From Mesocentrotus franciscanus (lineage: Eukaryota > Echinodermata > Echinoidea > Camarodonta > Strongylocentrotidae): 64,000 nucleotides of DNA. This document shows, one piece after another, positions 21,378 through 36,400 of this stretch (positions are counted from its first letter, which is position 1; each line of letters begins with the position of its first letter). Where the stretch lies: NCBI GenBank assembly GCA_037976565.1, contig CP137683.1, positions 7,542,321-7,606,320 on the forward strand, in the 5' to 3' direction. The notes below the pieces were generated by a model. That model worked only from the letters and a program-made list of their open reading frames with translations, was not told the DNA's origin and did no database searches. The translations under genes and the position numbers were made by a program.

Positions 21378-24300
21378 CTAAAGTATAAATATATAAAGAT
21401 ATAAGATAATTTTAAAAGTCTACATTAAATTAAAAAACATAGGTTGATATCTTTCCAGTTGACCGTCAAAATATTTAAGTCGCTTTATTACTTGTCTTTT
21501 CTAATCTTACTTTAACGCCATTTTATCAAAATTTTAAATATACCATTTGCAAGTGTAATTTTACCTCCACAGGTTTTTTTCATATTCTCAAAGCAGTAAC
21601 AATTTTTTTTAAATACAGTAGAACATACTATAAAAAGATGAATTAAATATCAATTCATATCCTTATCTGAAGCCTTGTGTTTTGATCGTATGCTCTTTCT
21701 TTTTACAATCATTGGATTCCTTGCCTGAAGATTTCTTCTGACTTTCCGAACCTGTTACCAACTTTCATTGGTTTTCTTGGGCAGGGTACGCAGAGGGCAA
21801 TGGGCTGTGCTCTGCAGTCTGGCGATGTCTTTCCTGTAAGCGTTTTAGAGATTGTAAAAATATTTAGAACAGTACGTTCATATACACGGCTGAAAGTAGA
21901 CAAGTTCTTGTATGTTCTGCATAAAAAATAAAAAATAAAATTGGAAGAGTCTTGTTAAAATATTATATTTAGGAAGGTTTTCGGAGATGCTTATTTGATT
22001 TAACTGAATGTAACGTTTAGCTAAATCTTGGGGAAAAAATTGAATTATGGACCCTATACAGGAGGTTAATTCTTAGAATGACGTCATAATGAAACTGATT
22101 CAAACTTCATAGTCACTACCAAAACCGTCTTTTATGGCGGATAAATGAATTCAATAATCAATAACGATTATCTAGTATTCCTTAAATAATTATTTGACTT
22201 TGGGTTATCAATCGATTTTTTTTTTTGTTCTACTTTTCATAATTTATATCTTGATTTATACATCATGTCCATGTCACATATTAAATTGCACGTTTTATGA
22301 AAATATAATATCGTATGTCTTATATCAAACTTATTTTCATACCCTCTCTGACTTTGAATTTCAAGTAGAGGTTGTAGGATTTGTTTCTGGTTCTGCTCAA
22401 GCATAGTCTTTATTGTCTCCCTTTCACTGTTGTATGCATTCAGGTCACCACCGTGAGAGACAAGGAAGGCAAGGAGAGCAACTGAGTTCGTCTTAATCCC
22501 AAGGTGTCCCCATTTCCTCTTCATCTGTAAAAAAAAAAGGGGGGGCGTAGGAGCACAACGAGGAGTTATCATCCTGTCATTTAATTTTCATTGATGTTTT
22601 ATTTTAAAGAATCAAGATTCGTTACAAAATCAACGACTTGCACATGATTTATATTTTTTTTAATAATTCAAAGATATTTCAAAAGCACATCAAAATTTTA
22701 ATACAAAACCTCAAAACCTAGAACAAAACACAACAAATATGGTAACCTAAAACAGTAGGCTGCACGAAATAAAATTTACTTTTAGCCCTAAGTACAAATA
22801 AGATTAATTGCATTAATGTGGGTCATAGTATTGAAGAGGATAAACCTATAACGAAAAGAAAATGGATAGAATTAACTAAGGTTACCATGTGAAATGATTT
22901 CATTTCATATATCAAGCAAGTTATTGACCATTAAAAAAAAATACATTGCATTTAAGGAAAAATAAATTGTTGATTCTGAGAAACAAATAAAAGTATATTT
23001 CCCACAAATGAAAAGCTAAAGAAAAGCAGTTGACAGCCAGTGATGTAATTAATTACATTTAAGAGTTTAGGTTATTGTTGAACTTAATTAAATAAATTAC
23101 AATTGTTATCTGAGAAGAATTTAATTACAAGAACAATAAATTGAAACAAAAATTGGTACGGTACTTGTTTAAAAAATATAATGTACATGCATGACAGGGT
23201 TCATTGGTAAATCATCAAGCCTGTTCAAAATGTAGATCAACGGATTATACTTTTTTTTTCTTCTTCAAATAGGATTTAAAGTTGCGAGAAAAAACCCTGT
23301 TTCTCATAACATACCGAATTTCAAGGCCTTTGTCTGAGTGTTAGTTTCTAGTCAAATCCCATAGAGATAACGCTTTAAAGCCTTTAAGATTTCCCTGTGA
23401 TGGGTATATGAAATCGCCTGCCAATTTGCACAATTGTTGGGTGATATAGTTATGAAAAAAGTGTGGGTTTTTAGAGGTACGTGTAATATACTCTCAGTTT
23501 GTTTCATATATTTTCAGTTTGTTTCGAACTTCGGTAATATTTTCTCAGTTTGTATCATTCTTCAGTTTTATATATTCTAAGTATGTTTCATACTTCAGTA
23601 ACATACTTCCACTGTGTTTTATACCTCAGTAATATATTGTCAGTTTGTTTCATACCTCGGACATATATTCTCGCTGTGTTGTATACCTCTCAGTAACATT
23701 TTCTTAGTTTGTCTCTTACCTCAGTAAAGTATTCTCAGTTTGTTTCATACCTCGGTAATATACTCTCAGTTTGCTTCGTACATCACTAATATACTCTCAG
23801 TTTGGTTCATACTTCGTTAATCTATTCTCACATTATGTCATACCTCGGCCATGTACGGCTCTTCTTTCATGTTTTGTCCTCGAGTAACATGGACATTGAC
23901 GGCAATCTGCAAGGAAGTGTTTCCATAATGGTTTGGAAGGTTGACGTTTGCACCATGCTTCACCAGGACATCAACTAACTGGAGATTATCGTGGAATATG
24001 GCTACAGCGAGAGGACATGCTCCAATTACCCTTTCCACTACATTCACATTACAGTGTCCCTGTTGGCAGAAATGTAACGAAAGATCAAGTTCATACTCAT
24101 GATAAATTGAACAATTAATATGCAAATCTTGCATTGCAGAAGTTTAGATAAAGTTCGGTTTTGATATGATTTAAGCCCACCGTACACTATACGATCCGAC
24201 TACGATCTGATATTAGAAGAATTCGTAAGAGCAATCGATTTGATAATTCAAACAAGTGAAATTGTTATTTTTAAGGTCTTGACTAGTTATGTACATTATA

Positions 24301-27300
24301 TTATTGATATATATTGAAACATATCTATATTTTTTTTTTTTGGGGGGGGGGGTAGGAGTAACAGATTAGTTGTGGGAGAAAAAAAAATCGGTTCTGAATC
24401 GCAAAATGACGTCGGACTAGTCGTTAGATTGTCTAGACTATGATTAAAGCCGATTTGGACTTTACCAAACTTTCAATTGAGAGTATTCATATGATTATTC
24501 AAAACTTCATTGAGGAAGATAATGTTCGTCCAAATTTCTATAGCTAATGTAATTGAGATTTCTATGAAAATGTTATCTCAAGCGGGTCGTATAATGTGTA
24601 GCGGTACGCTTTAACCATCTGGCTTTTTACCTTTTTGATCAATATTTCTGCAGCATCACGACAGCCGTTACTAGCAGCTGAAAAGAGAGGAGTTTTGCCC
24701 TTGTCATCCCTTGCTTCCACCAGTCTAGGTATCTTGTCAAAGAGTTTAGTCATAGCACTGTGACCAAGGCATGGAGAATAATCGAAAAAGGGAAAATGAA
24801 TTAATACATCAAACCTTGAAAAAGTAATGGGGAAAGGGAGTTCCTCTCCTAAAATAATACAGGGTAAAAAGCCAAAAAACAAGCCTTTTACTTCAAATCG
24901 CATAGATCATTTTTCCATAGCACCCATTTTAATTTTGTGATATTATTTTTCATTTGTTTCCCTTTGCTTGAGAGACAATTTTATTGGCACTTACATTTGT
25001 ATAATTGCTATTCACGGTGTTGAAACATCTAAGTGCTTGTAAATACACACACACACACGCACACACACACACAAAGACATACATATTTATATATGATATA
25101 TATGTGTATATATATATATATATATATAGATTATATTCGTCTTGGTATCTTTCCCGTAATAAACCTAGATTTCTGAAAAGGAATGGTTGGACATATTAAA
25201 CTGTTCTTGTTTATGTAAGAAAAAATTTGTCCAGTTAATAATTGTTTTCTGAAAAATGTCCTTTATAATTAATAGAGCTAACTTAAAACAAAATTATTAT
25301 CTGTACCAAGATCTGCTAATATGAATATATTTGTATCCCCGGTTGAAATCTTAAGAACTCATTTAATATGTCTTATTCATGGGATCGATTTTGAAAACTG
25401 AATTAATGAACTTCACACACTGTGTATTATTCAAGGCAGCAGCAGTGTGCATGGCAGATAATAGAGTACTGGAAACCGCTTTCAGATCTGCTTCCTTTCT
25501 TTCCATAATGAGGTCCACTATAGTCCTTCCTCCAGTGCTTATTGATAGCAGTACAGGTGTGTAATTCTTCTCGCACTATTGCAAAGACATTTCAAGGCAT
25601 ATGATAAGAACAATTATAATTTTTAATGTCTCTTTATACTAAATGATATGTTGCCTATAAATTTTAAGATTAAATTTCCCCTTTTCCTGAAATGATAGCT
25701 ACAATATATATTCTTGATAGTTGCAGTGTTTATCATTTCAGAACTCTATTATAGAATGGGTTCAGAAATACCTGCAATCTGATTTGTAAAGAGCCAGTTA
25801 GCACAATTGAATTGATCACCGATTGCACAAATACGCACGACGACACGGATAAGTTGCGATAAGAGCAATCGATATTGAAATTCAAAAGATAGCTTTTCAA
25901 TATGGCGATTGCCAAACAGCCGCGATATTTTACTGTATTGGAAGTAAAGATTAGAAGAACAAGTTAATAATAATGATAGCTGACCGATTCTGCAGGTAAA
26001 CCCTTTAAAAATTTGGGTTGGATTTTGAAAATAACTAGCTACTATTGTTCTCGATGACACAAACAGTTCAAGGAGAAGGTAGATTTTCACTGTCGCACTA
26101 CACGGACACAGCCACAGCCAGTCACCGGCTAGGCCATTCATGTATTCGCTGCAGGGCAGTGCAACTAAATACACTACATCATTCTAACGTTGGATCTAAT
26201 GAAAACTTGAGACTCATAGTCTTTTCAGTCAGTCCCTATAAGTTACAATAACACCATTACAGAAAGAAAAAAAGCTTTTATAGAAAGAATTAAAAACATT
26301 AAAATGAAAAAGACGAACTGAAATTCGACCCTAAATAACCAGATTTAAGTTCATAACTCTGTGGTGAAAGTTTAGTTGTAAGCTGCAAAGCATGAGGCAG
26401 TGACTCTCAACTATTTTCATGCTCCCGGTAAAAATTCCATGCGTCCGGTAAATATTTCATGCATCCCCTAACTCAGTTTCATGCGTCCAGTAAAGTTTTC
26501 TTCCTTGAATGGGGCGATAATTCTACTTACGCCCATTCTATAAAACAGATGATGCACATGTTTATTTCGTGGGTCGGTATAATTGTGTGCACGCGGTAAC
26601 TTTGGCGTGGTCTAAAACAAAGTCGGCTATGCGTTTAAACCATGCCCAGAGTTACCTTGTGCAACAATTTCTACCGACCCATTCATGCCTGCATATCATT
26701 TGTATACTGACCAATCTTTATTGGTCAGTGTGTTCTTTTTTGAGAAACTTTATCTGTCAAAACTATTAAATCATTTTGTCACAATCATTTCATGACGAGA
26801 GGTAAAACAAAGTTATTCCAAATTTATGGGCAACAGCGTACAAGGTAAAATATCATTTATTTGGCTCTGTTCCATCTTGCATCTAAAAGTCAATTTACAA
26901 TTTTATCATGCCTCTCCCCTGTTTAGTCAGATATATTTGAGTAAGGACGTTAACATTGCAAGATGGTTATTATATCTAGCAGTTGTTACATAATTTTCTC
27001 TCAAATGGAGTATCAAATTTTGAAGTAAAAAATAAATCTCCCACATAAGTCACAACAATTCTTATTTTTTCTAATTTAGTTTTTATGTGAAACATCGTCT
27101 CAAGGAGGATTTCAAATAATCAGCGATTGAAAACTTCTATTCATCCTAAATTATGCCAAAGATAACCAAGGTCAAGCTCTTTTTCATTATGACTCAATAT
27201 CGTTACTGTAAAAGCCCATAGTATGCCGTTCCGTTGCATTAATATCATGATGACATGAATTCACATCCCACTCCTGCCGCAACTTTAATATTTTCAAAAT

Positions 27301-27377
27301 ATCAAGAACAAAAAACAAATCAGTTGTGACCTCTTATATACAGTATAGTTCAAGTCAATGATATTACTTCAATCATG

Positions 27378-27408
<31 letters not shown>

Positions 27409-30400
27409 CATTTTCTTACCTTGTGGGTCAAGTCTGCACCATGCATCAGCAGATAACGTGCACATTGAAAGAATCCTTTGGCACATGCCAAAGAGAGACA
27501 TGTTGAGCCTTCGTAGTTGACGGCATGCACATCAGCCCCTTGATCTAGAAGGTATTCCACAGCTTCGTATTCGTTGCTTCCGTTCGGAATGGGTGTGTGA
27601 AGAAAACGGACGGGTGATCATTTGTTTAACCCATAACAATTCCGTAGATTACAACTTGTACATGGGCAGGAAGCACACACATCACTAGACAATTCGAGTC
27701 CATTTCTGTTGCAGTACATGGTGCCGTTTATAAATTAAAGCTAATATATTTACCCGAAAATAATTATTGAAATCTCCAAACTGACAACGCAGAATAAATT
27801 GTATAGCATTTATTTGTCATGTACATATTGTCAATTCCTTGCTGACTTGTTGTAATTTTCATTCACAACTTTTTTTTAAAGTGCAAAAACTTGTTGCCAA
27901 TTTGAGGAAGGAAGGCTGATTTATTTCGACCTTTAGTTAACTGTGAACGGCAATGGGTCAAGGTAGAGAGATACATAAACTGACAATTAAAAAAGCCAGA
28001 AAAACTGTGAATGAACGGCAAAATAATGAACTACAAAATAATTGCAAAACATATTTTTAAAAAGTCAGCCATCATATTTAAAGGCATCGTTTAACAATGT
28101 TAAATCTAAGATGCATGGCCCTACGTGTTATCAGTTTCTGTGATATGGTGTAATATTGAAGCCCTTGAAAAATTGCGCTTCAAAATTATCATGAAGTGTC
28201 TCAAAAATAAAAATCTTTAAATGACAAGTTTTACCATACTCATTTTCCCCAATAGACTGTAGTGTTATAAAAACCGTTAGGAAAACGCAAAAATTTCGAT
28301 TTTCAATCATAAATATCTTGATAATCAGACAGGCGATCGGCATTCTGGAGACAAATTACCCTGCAATAGAATATGCTAGAGAGAATGCGTGGGGGCTACA
28401 GCCCATCGCTAATACAGCTACAGTGCAGTTGACCGAAGGCCCGCGAGACCGTAGACTGTAGAAAGTCGAAACAAATCTCATCAACCACTATTTGTTACGC
28501 AATATTACGCAGAAATTTGTATGTAGACCGTTAAATATTGTTAGGGTTGATTATTAGAAGAACTCATTTTTATTCGAAAACTGAATACGATTGCAATATT
28601 TTTTCCCGTACTGTCTAACTCGTTTCCCGTATGACGTGTAACAAAGTGAGGAAGTTGGTTTTCTATCAAATGTGAGATATCTTGAAGAGTTTATGAAATA
28701 TTAGTCTCTCACAAAACATTGTTTAATAGCGAGACAAAGGAAACGTAGCAGAAGCGAAAAAAACTCATTTTCACTTTCAAACATAGTTTATATAGTTATT
28801 GGTTGTCTGATGAAACAAACTTTAATCACCCTGCTAATTTTGTTATAGGGCACCTTTAACATCAAGCTGCATCAGCTGCAATGATGCATACAAAAAAAGG
28901 TGTCAATATGAATCTGTGTGCAATAAGATCTCTATAATTATTTATTTATTGTCTTGTGAGCGGAACATTAGTGATATAAATAATGTCAACCATACGTTGC
29001 CGAAATTTGTCCCAGATAGATAGCTTACGGTATATTAGTTACGCGCGAAGTCTCGCTTTACGTTTTCATATTCGGTCTCGCGGACCTTCAGTCAAGTGGG
29101 CAGGCCCTGCTAGTGTCTTTTTGGAAAGAAAAATCATATCAGTTAATTTAAACTAACACGTATAGTTTAAATTATCATCAAACATTCTAGGAAGTAAAAA
29201 GAAAAAAATACAAATGAACAATAAAAATAGACTGGCATATCAATACGAATTAAAATTGAAGGTAAAGCACTACAACCAAGAAGGTACATGTGAGAATATT
29301 TTATTACATCGTGACATATTCTTAACAATGCACATATAATCGTCTTCTTTTTTGGTGCATTTAACATGATTTTGATTAAACTTAAATTCATCGGAGAAAT
29401 GCATGCTAATGGCTAAATTAGAAAAATTTCTGGGAAGCAAATTAGATATTATATAACCTTCTGTTTAGAAGCTTCTTCAGAAGGATGTGCTAATAGTCTT
29501 GTAGACTCGGAGCAACAAAAAACCTGTGGGATATGTAATTTTACTGATTACATTTAGAAAACCTTTTTATGTGCGTGATATTTTTACATCAATGTGGGAT
29601 GATGTAGACCGATATTTTTGTTTAATTTTGAATTAGGTATTGAAAGATTCGGGTTGTAGCATTACACGTAGGCAACACAAATTATCATTCGTTTCACGAA
29701 AGTACTATCTTGTCTTTGTAAAACTAAAGAATATCTTACTAAAATGTCGCCTGGAAAAGTGGGGTCTCGCCGTTGATGTCAATGTTCTCAATAAAGGCCC
29801 CTTTCTCAACGAGGACCTTCATCATGTGTACATCGCCTTTACCTGCAATGTACCCTAACAGCGTTTTGCCAGGCTTGGGCTCATAATGAATCTAGACACC
29901 AAAAAACAGAGAAAACTACATAAATCATATTTTCATGGAGAGCTTTTCCTCAATCCCCGTGAACGAAAGGATTGACTGTATCTATAATATTAATGCTCTA
30001 TGAACTCTTAAATGTGATATCGCTTGGGGGAAACACGATCCAGCACATTACCCTCCCCTCATTTTGACACCCACGTGGCATATCTAATATGTACATAGGC
30101 CGAAGAATGTGCCCCAATTTAAAAGTGATTTAACCTTTCTTTCCGCTTTATTCTCCTTCTTCTCTTTTTTTTTTTTGGTTAGAGAATTTGAAAACATAGA
30201 AACACTCCAAAATCTGATAACCCTTTTTCGTTTTGCTACTCAAAGTTTTTGTTGTCCCCTTCCCCCCTTACAAAATTATAAATCCAACCCTTTGTACTAA
30301 CCCATTCTGGATGTATAGCCAAGATACGCTCCACCGCTTTGATATCACCTTCTTCTGCAGCAATCAAGATGCTCCATTCAGGTTCCTGCATGACGCGGTC

Positions 30401-33400
30401 GAGATCTAGAGGCAAGGAAATATTCAATATTTGTCATATCAGGCTGTTAACGAAAACTCACCTAATCACGTTTCACGTGTTCGGTACTTTCGTAGATACA
30501 AGCTATCTAATCAGGCGTTTGTCAACCTTTTTATAGTCACGGCACCCTTCGAGAAATAAAATAATTCGCGTCATGCTTCCAAATTCATTTACCATTTACA
30601 CAAGATTCATTTTCGATATATGACGATATTCGGGCACCTCGCTGACAAAAGAGATATTCTTGCACCTCGTTGTCTAATTATGTGGGTATTCAGGTACCTC
30701 ACTGCCTGAAATTCTACAGTTTCTAAATGTTGCGAGAGAGCGGAGCGACACTGTATTGTCTTTTAAAAATTCTTTCTGCATGAAAGTACATAGCGGTTTC
30801 TAATTTTTTGTTTTTATAAAATTGACGTATATTTCATTATAGATTTTGTTTAAATGTGTTAAATGAATTTCCCTCGCGGCATCCCTCGAATTATCTTGCG
30901 GAACCCCAGGTATCTCATGGCACCCCGGTTGAAAAACTCTGATCTAATCTACGAAGTGTAGGGTTGACACTTCGCTTTTTTAGAGGCCAGTAAATCACGA
31001 ATACTCTTTTCTCTTTAAACCTTACATTTTACCCCTTTAAATCAAACAAGTGCTTGTTATTGAGACTAGTTATGATGTAGACATACACGGACATACATGT
31101 ATCATAGCTATACAGCCTGGCCATAATTCATGCATGCTGCATGTACGGTAAAAAAAAACATAAAGGGAGAAAGTGAAACTGAAAATGTATATATGTTTTT
31201 AGTCTAGTTTCCAGCATTTTGTCACTTTGACTTTTAGATAGAGTCGACCTTTATGAAGGCGCCTTAAATCATGGCGGATGAATCATGCATGATGATTTGT
31301 GTTAGTTTTTTCTCGGTGACATTTGGTAATTTCTGAATCAAAATAATACCATCACTGTTCATGTTTTACAGTGGCATTTCAAAAAAATGTTACGTCACAC
31401 AACCACTTCTACGAAAGTAATTAAAACGTGATAACTTAATTAGGTGAATCAGTGGCGTGGCGTGGGCTCAGTCATGGGGGGATGGGGGCAACAGTCTTTA
31501 GCATACTAGATAAGCGTTTTTCAACCTTTTAAATATTAGTCAGGGCATCCTTTTAGGAGTTAAAAAGTTTCGAGTCACTCCAATCCAAACTACATCTAAG
31601 AGGATTTGTTTTCCATCCCTAGCATACATAAACGTAGGAACACATTTTCGCGTGAGGGCCGTGATGGACTCTTGCCCGTACATATAATATCTGGACCTCA
31701 AATATTGGGAGCGTAATTTTTTGGCACTTTTATTTTTACAAAAATATAATTAAGTCATTAATATACACTAGATAAAATACAAAGTTTTGTATTCCGGCAT
31801 CACGTTGCCAGGAATCATCCCAATTTAATAATTTTGCGAGAAATGAAACAAATGAGGGAGAAAACAGACACTTTGTCGTGGTATGAATTTCATTTACAGG
31901 CATATGATTATGAAAAAATACAAGAAATTAGGTTATATTCGGGCATCGAGTTGCCCGAAAATCGTCATATCATCATATGGGGATATTCATTGACCTTGCT
32001 GCCTGAAACTATCCCGTTTCTAAATTTGGAAAAATACACTTCACTATCCCTGAAATGTTATTTTATACATTAGGGCATCTAGCGGTTACTATATAATACT
32101 TTGTATCCATGAAAATTGTATGCACGTAGTAGGAAATTGATCACCAAAAAATGAAATCGAATGCCCCAAACAGGCTCATCGTGAGCGCCGCGTTAATTTG
32201 AATGCACGAAGTAGGAAATTGTACGCACATTCGTGAATTTGATTCACCGAACATGAATAAGAGTGCCGATAAGTGAAATTGATTGCTCGGATTTTGAATT
32301 TGAATGCCCGAATTCACCTGCGAGCGACCTCTATGTGGATTTGAATGCACGTTCATGAACTTGAATGAAAAAAAATGCGAAATTGGCCGCAAAAAACCTA
32401 TATAATAATAATAATAAATTATATAAGGTCTTTTCCAGGGTAGGCACCGTTGTACTATTACTGTTTGTTACTATAGTCGCTGAAATTATTATGACTCCAG
32501 CATTGCCAGATATCCATTTGATATACCTGAGTCGAGAGGGACAATGAGGGCAAAACACCTTGAACAAGAATGAAAGCACCGAATAATGATTGAACTCAGA
32601 AACTCTCGTATGACAGTCAAGAGCCTTCACCAATGTAAACACATTATACATGTACCTCATTCATTAACCTAAACCCAAATGAGGTTAAACAAAATTAAGA
32701 GAAAACTGGGGTCTGACTTAGAGGGACTTGTATAGCTATGGAACGAAGTTTCTACTCACAAGCCAGCAGACGAAACAATTCAAGGTTGCATCCTCTTTTG
32801 AATGTGGTTATTAAACTAAATTGTAATGAGTAATTGTATTTGTAATCAACTTTTATAAAGAGTCTTGGTCAGCATTACAAAAAAAAACACTTTAAACTTA
32901 CCACGAAATGCTTCTTCAATGTTCCCGTCTCCTGGATCAGAAACACAAATCCGTTCTGGAGTCAGGTTTGCAGAATTAAAAATGAATTTTTGATTGTCCT
33001 GGAATTTTACGTGAATATCCGATTCGTCAATCTCAACCACCTTTCCAACTGTACCGATAGCCTTAAACAAGAATATAATTATCATGATTATGGGCTACAT
33101 AATTATGTTGTTTGTAATTTGGAAGTAAATGGATTAGAATAAGAAATTCAAAACAATGTCACTTATTTGAATATGTGATGTGGTGATGTCCTCAATATAT
33201 TTTTGTTTATTGTTTAGACGGATAAGTTTAAGGATATTTATTGCTAAACGTCTACATTCTTGAAAATGATATATTATTATGATTTTTTTAAAAATTGATT
33301 TACCATTCTCTGTAGTGATTTCTTTTTGCTATTCCATATTGTGTACTTGGGACCAACGTTTTGGGGGATCCCACCACCTTTACCTTTTTTTCTTCAAGTT

Positions 33401-36400
33401 TCAAGTTTTCAAGTTTATTTTTGTTTCACATTTCACAAAAAATAGAATTCACATAATTGACAAAATTAGAACATAATATGAAATATACTAAAAGTATCAC
33501 ATTATATAATCAATTCTTTGTAAAGACGTCAAAATTAATTATATTGAATAGTAGTTTATACAGGGTGAAATGTGAGGAACCTATTAAAAACCTCAGCTTG
33601 TAGAATATAGGTTCCCCTAAATAAAACTAACACTCTATAAAACTCTATAAAACAATTCAAAATAAAACTCTTTGTATATTTGCTTGTACCATGTTTTACA
33701 TAGATAAGACTTTTTGTGCTTCATATATGTTTTTAAAATGGACATGTGGAAATATATAAATACCAAATTAAATACAGGTAGTGTCAAATTGCAGACATCT
33801 CAAAGGACCTTATATTTTCCATAGATTGTAAAACAATGCAATAAGACAAAGTCAGTATTGCTTAATTTGCTTTTATTTTCATATTGTTCCAAAAAAAGAA
33901 AATTTATAGAAGATTTATAGACCATCATATCTAAAAAAATCTTCCGTTCTGGCTCAATAGTGTACAAGCCCGTTTCTGCTAGTGAGGTGGGGGGCTGTCA
34001 TCCTTGTCCATATCTTAAATTTCTATTTTCTAAATTTTGTTAGCAACCGAAGCGAGGGAGCAAAACAAAAAAGAGTGAAGAAAAAAAAGGGGTGGTGGAC
34101 ATTTGATTATGGTAAAGTGTTATTTCGTCATCAAAATTCATTTACATTCGATATGAAAATAACAGAAACGAGCATCTTTGCTGCCAGAATATTGGAATTT
34201 TGTAAATTATCGGGAGGGGGTGGGGGTTAAAGCAAGCAGTCCCCTCCCCCGCCTCTTACAGCTGAATTCTAGCTATAGTAGTTAGATAGAAGTCACCCGT
34301 TTCATAGCTGCCGTCCATCCGCCATGTCCAGACTGTAATCTCTTGACTATCTCGATATTATCACTTATGCGGACAAGCTGACCAAGACATAATGGATGAA
34401 TCTAAAATCATAAAACAAAAAAATCATAATAATGATGTGTCCCCATATATTTGGTAAATATTTGATAACAATAACAACAACAACAAAAGCAACAACACTA
34501 AAAGTAATAATGATAATGATAATAGTAATAACAGTAATAGAAATAATAACAATAATAATAATGAATAATAGTTATAATGATAATAGTAGGTTCTTGTTTA
34601 GCGCTCATGTCTGTCAGACTTTACACTTCTGGCGCTCCTAAATTATTACCCTGGCGTTAGCATGGCTGCCGTTATGGCGCTCTAGCATTTCTAGGAATGA
34701 ATTCCTGCCAGGTAACAATTTATCTCAAAAGTGTGGCAAATGGAGATTAATGTCTTGCCAAAGGACGTTAATGCTGTGGTGGGGATTCGAACCCCATAAC
34801 CTGTCTGGTTACTGATCCACCGTACCACGACACCTCTACATTTAGGCCCTATTTATCAAGAAATATATGTTACAAGCATTTGTATAGTCAGTTAGATTTA
34901 AGCAAGACCTGCTGATTCTGTCCTTGTTACCTTCCTTAGAGCTGCAGAATTCATAGTGAAGGTTTCTTGGCTGTCATGGAAAATCACTGTGAAGTCACCA
35001 GTATTCGTTCTTCCATTCACAAATCCCTTTTCGAGAGACGTCTATTTATAGATAGAGAAAGTAACCGTAAAATTGGCTAATCCATTTTCTGCAAATTCAT
35101 TTTGAAAGTTACAATTAAGTCGGGGTAGTCTCCCAGCTGGGCAGCAGTGGGAACATATATTTTTGGAGAGAGAAAGAGAGAGATTTATAACCACGAATAT
35201 AAACTTCGAACTATTTTTTGTTTATAAAAATTATATTATCTGTGAGATATTCACAATAGAGTAAATCTGCAATAACGCAGGAAATGTTATATGTCATGGA
35301 TAAATCTTCCGGAATCAAAACCTTATCCTAAATTTTCGCAAACACAGCTGTTCCGGAGTAAAAGTTAAATAAAGAAGAAAGAAAAGGGAGGGTCGAAACA
35401 CAATCCAATAATCTGGAATTTAAGGATATCTCTTGATTCCGTTGATATTTACCCAATGCTGTGCATTAATTTGAAGTGATGCACATCGAAGCTATCACAA
35501 AAAAATAAAAAATCTGCAGATTACATAAGTCTACATGATATAGAGGGTTCTAGGACACCTACCCCCTGGACAACCACCCACCGGATAACCACCCATAGGA
35601 TAATCACCCTCTAGGACAACTACTTCCTAGGAAAACCACCCTCCAGGACAACTACCCCCGGACAACTACCCCCAGACAACTACCCCCTAGGACAACCATC
35701 CTCTAGGACAACTACCACCCGGAAAATTATCCTAGGGGTAGTTGTCTGGGGGTAGTTGTCCTAGGGGGTAGTTGTATGGGGTAGTTGTCCGGGGTAGTTG
35801 TCCTGGAGGGTGGTTGTCCTAGGGGTAGTTGTCTGGGGTAGTTGTTCGGGGGTTGTCCTAGGGGTAGTCGTCCTAGAGGGTGGTTGCCCTAGGGGGTAGT
35901 TGTCCTAGGGGTCGTTGTCCTAGAGGGTGGTTATCCTAGGGGTGGTTATCCGGGGGTGATTGTCCAGGGGGTAGGTGTCCGGATACGGCTTTAGAGATAT
36001 GTTCACTGGACTGTTAAAAGGGTGCATTTGCCCCAACCTCTATTACCTTAACGTTGAAATCATGAAAAGGTCACAAAAAAATCTAATGATGTTTTATTTC
36101 TGGTGCACCACATGATGATATCAAGTAGGTCAGGTCCCTGTTTCATTAAAAACTTGTTTTTAATTGCAATTTTAAAATAATTGATATAGGCTACTGAAAT
36201 CGTGATATTGATTGGCTTTGAACAAAATTGTTAGAATATAACAGACCATTTTCATAATGTAATTAAATTTAATGCATAAATCTTTGAGTGCCACGTTACA
36301 AATGATTTCATTCACCTGTTACGAATAATTATATTTCAATAGTCAGAATGCGAATTGCATACATTAGTTGTTGCTAGGTAGGAAGAGAATTGTTAAACTA

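Larger units (their letters stand above)
30406..32901. other. MIB-like intron 8
   Basis: No gene seen. Contains a hAT-like element, one end of a related copy near 31505-31560 (GCGTTTTTCAACCTTTTAAA), and the degenerate array at 32125-32380. Confidence 0.5.

Noticed and set aside
23478..23848. CRISPR-like array
   Set aside because: The 31 bp units abut without spacers and the context is a eukaryotic intron.
25316..25420. Extension of MIB-like exon 12 through [10 protein letters not shown]
   Set aside because: It runs into a stop without a usable donor, whereas ending at 25421 keeps the frame and normal ankyrin spacing.
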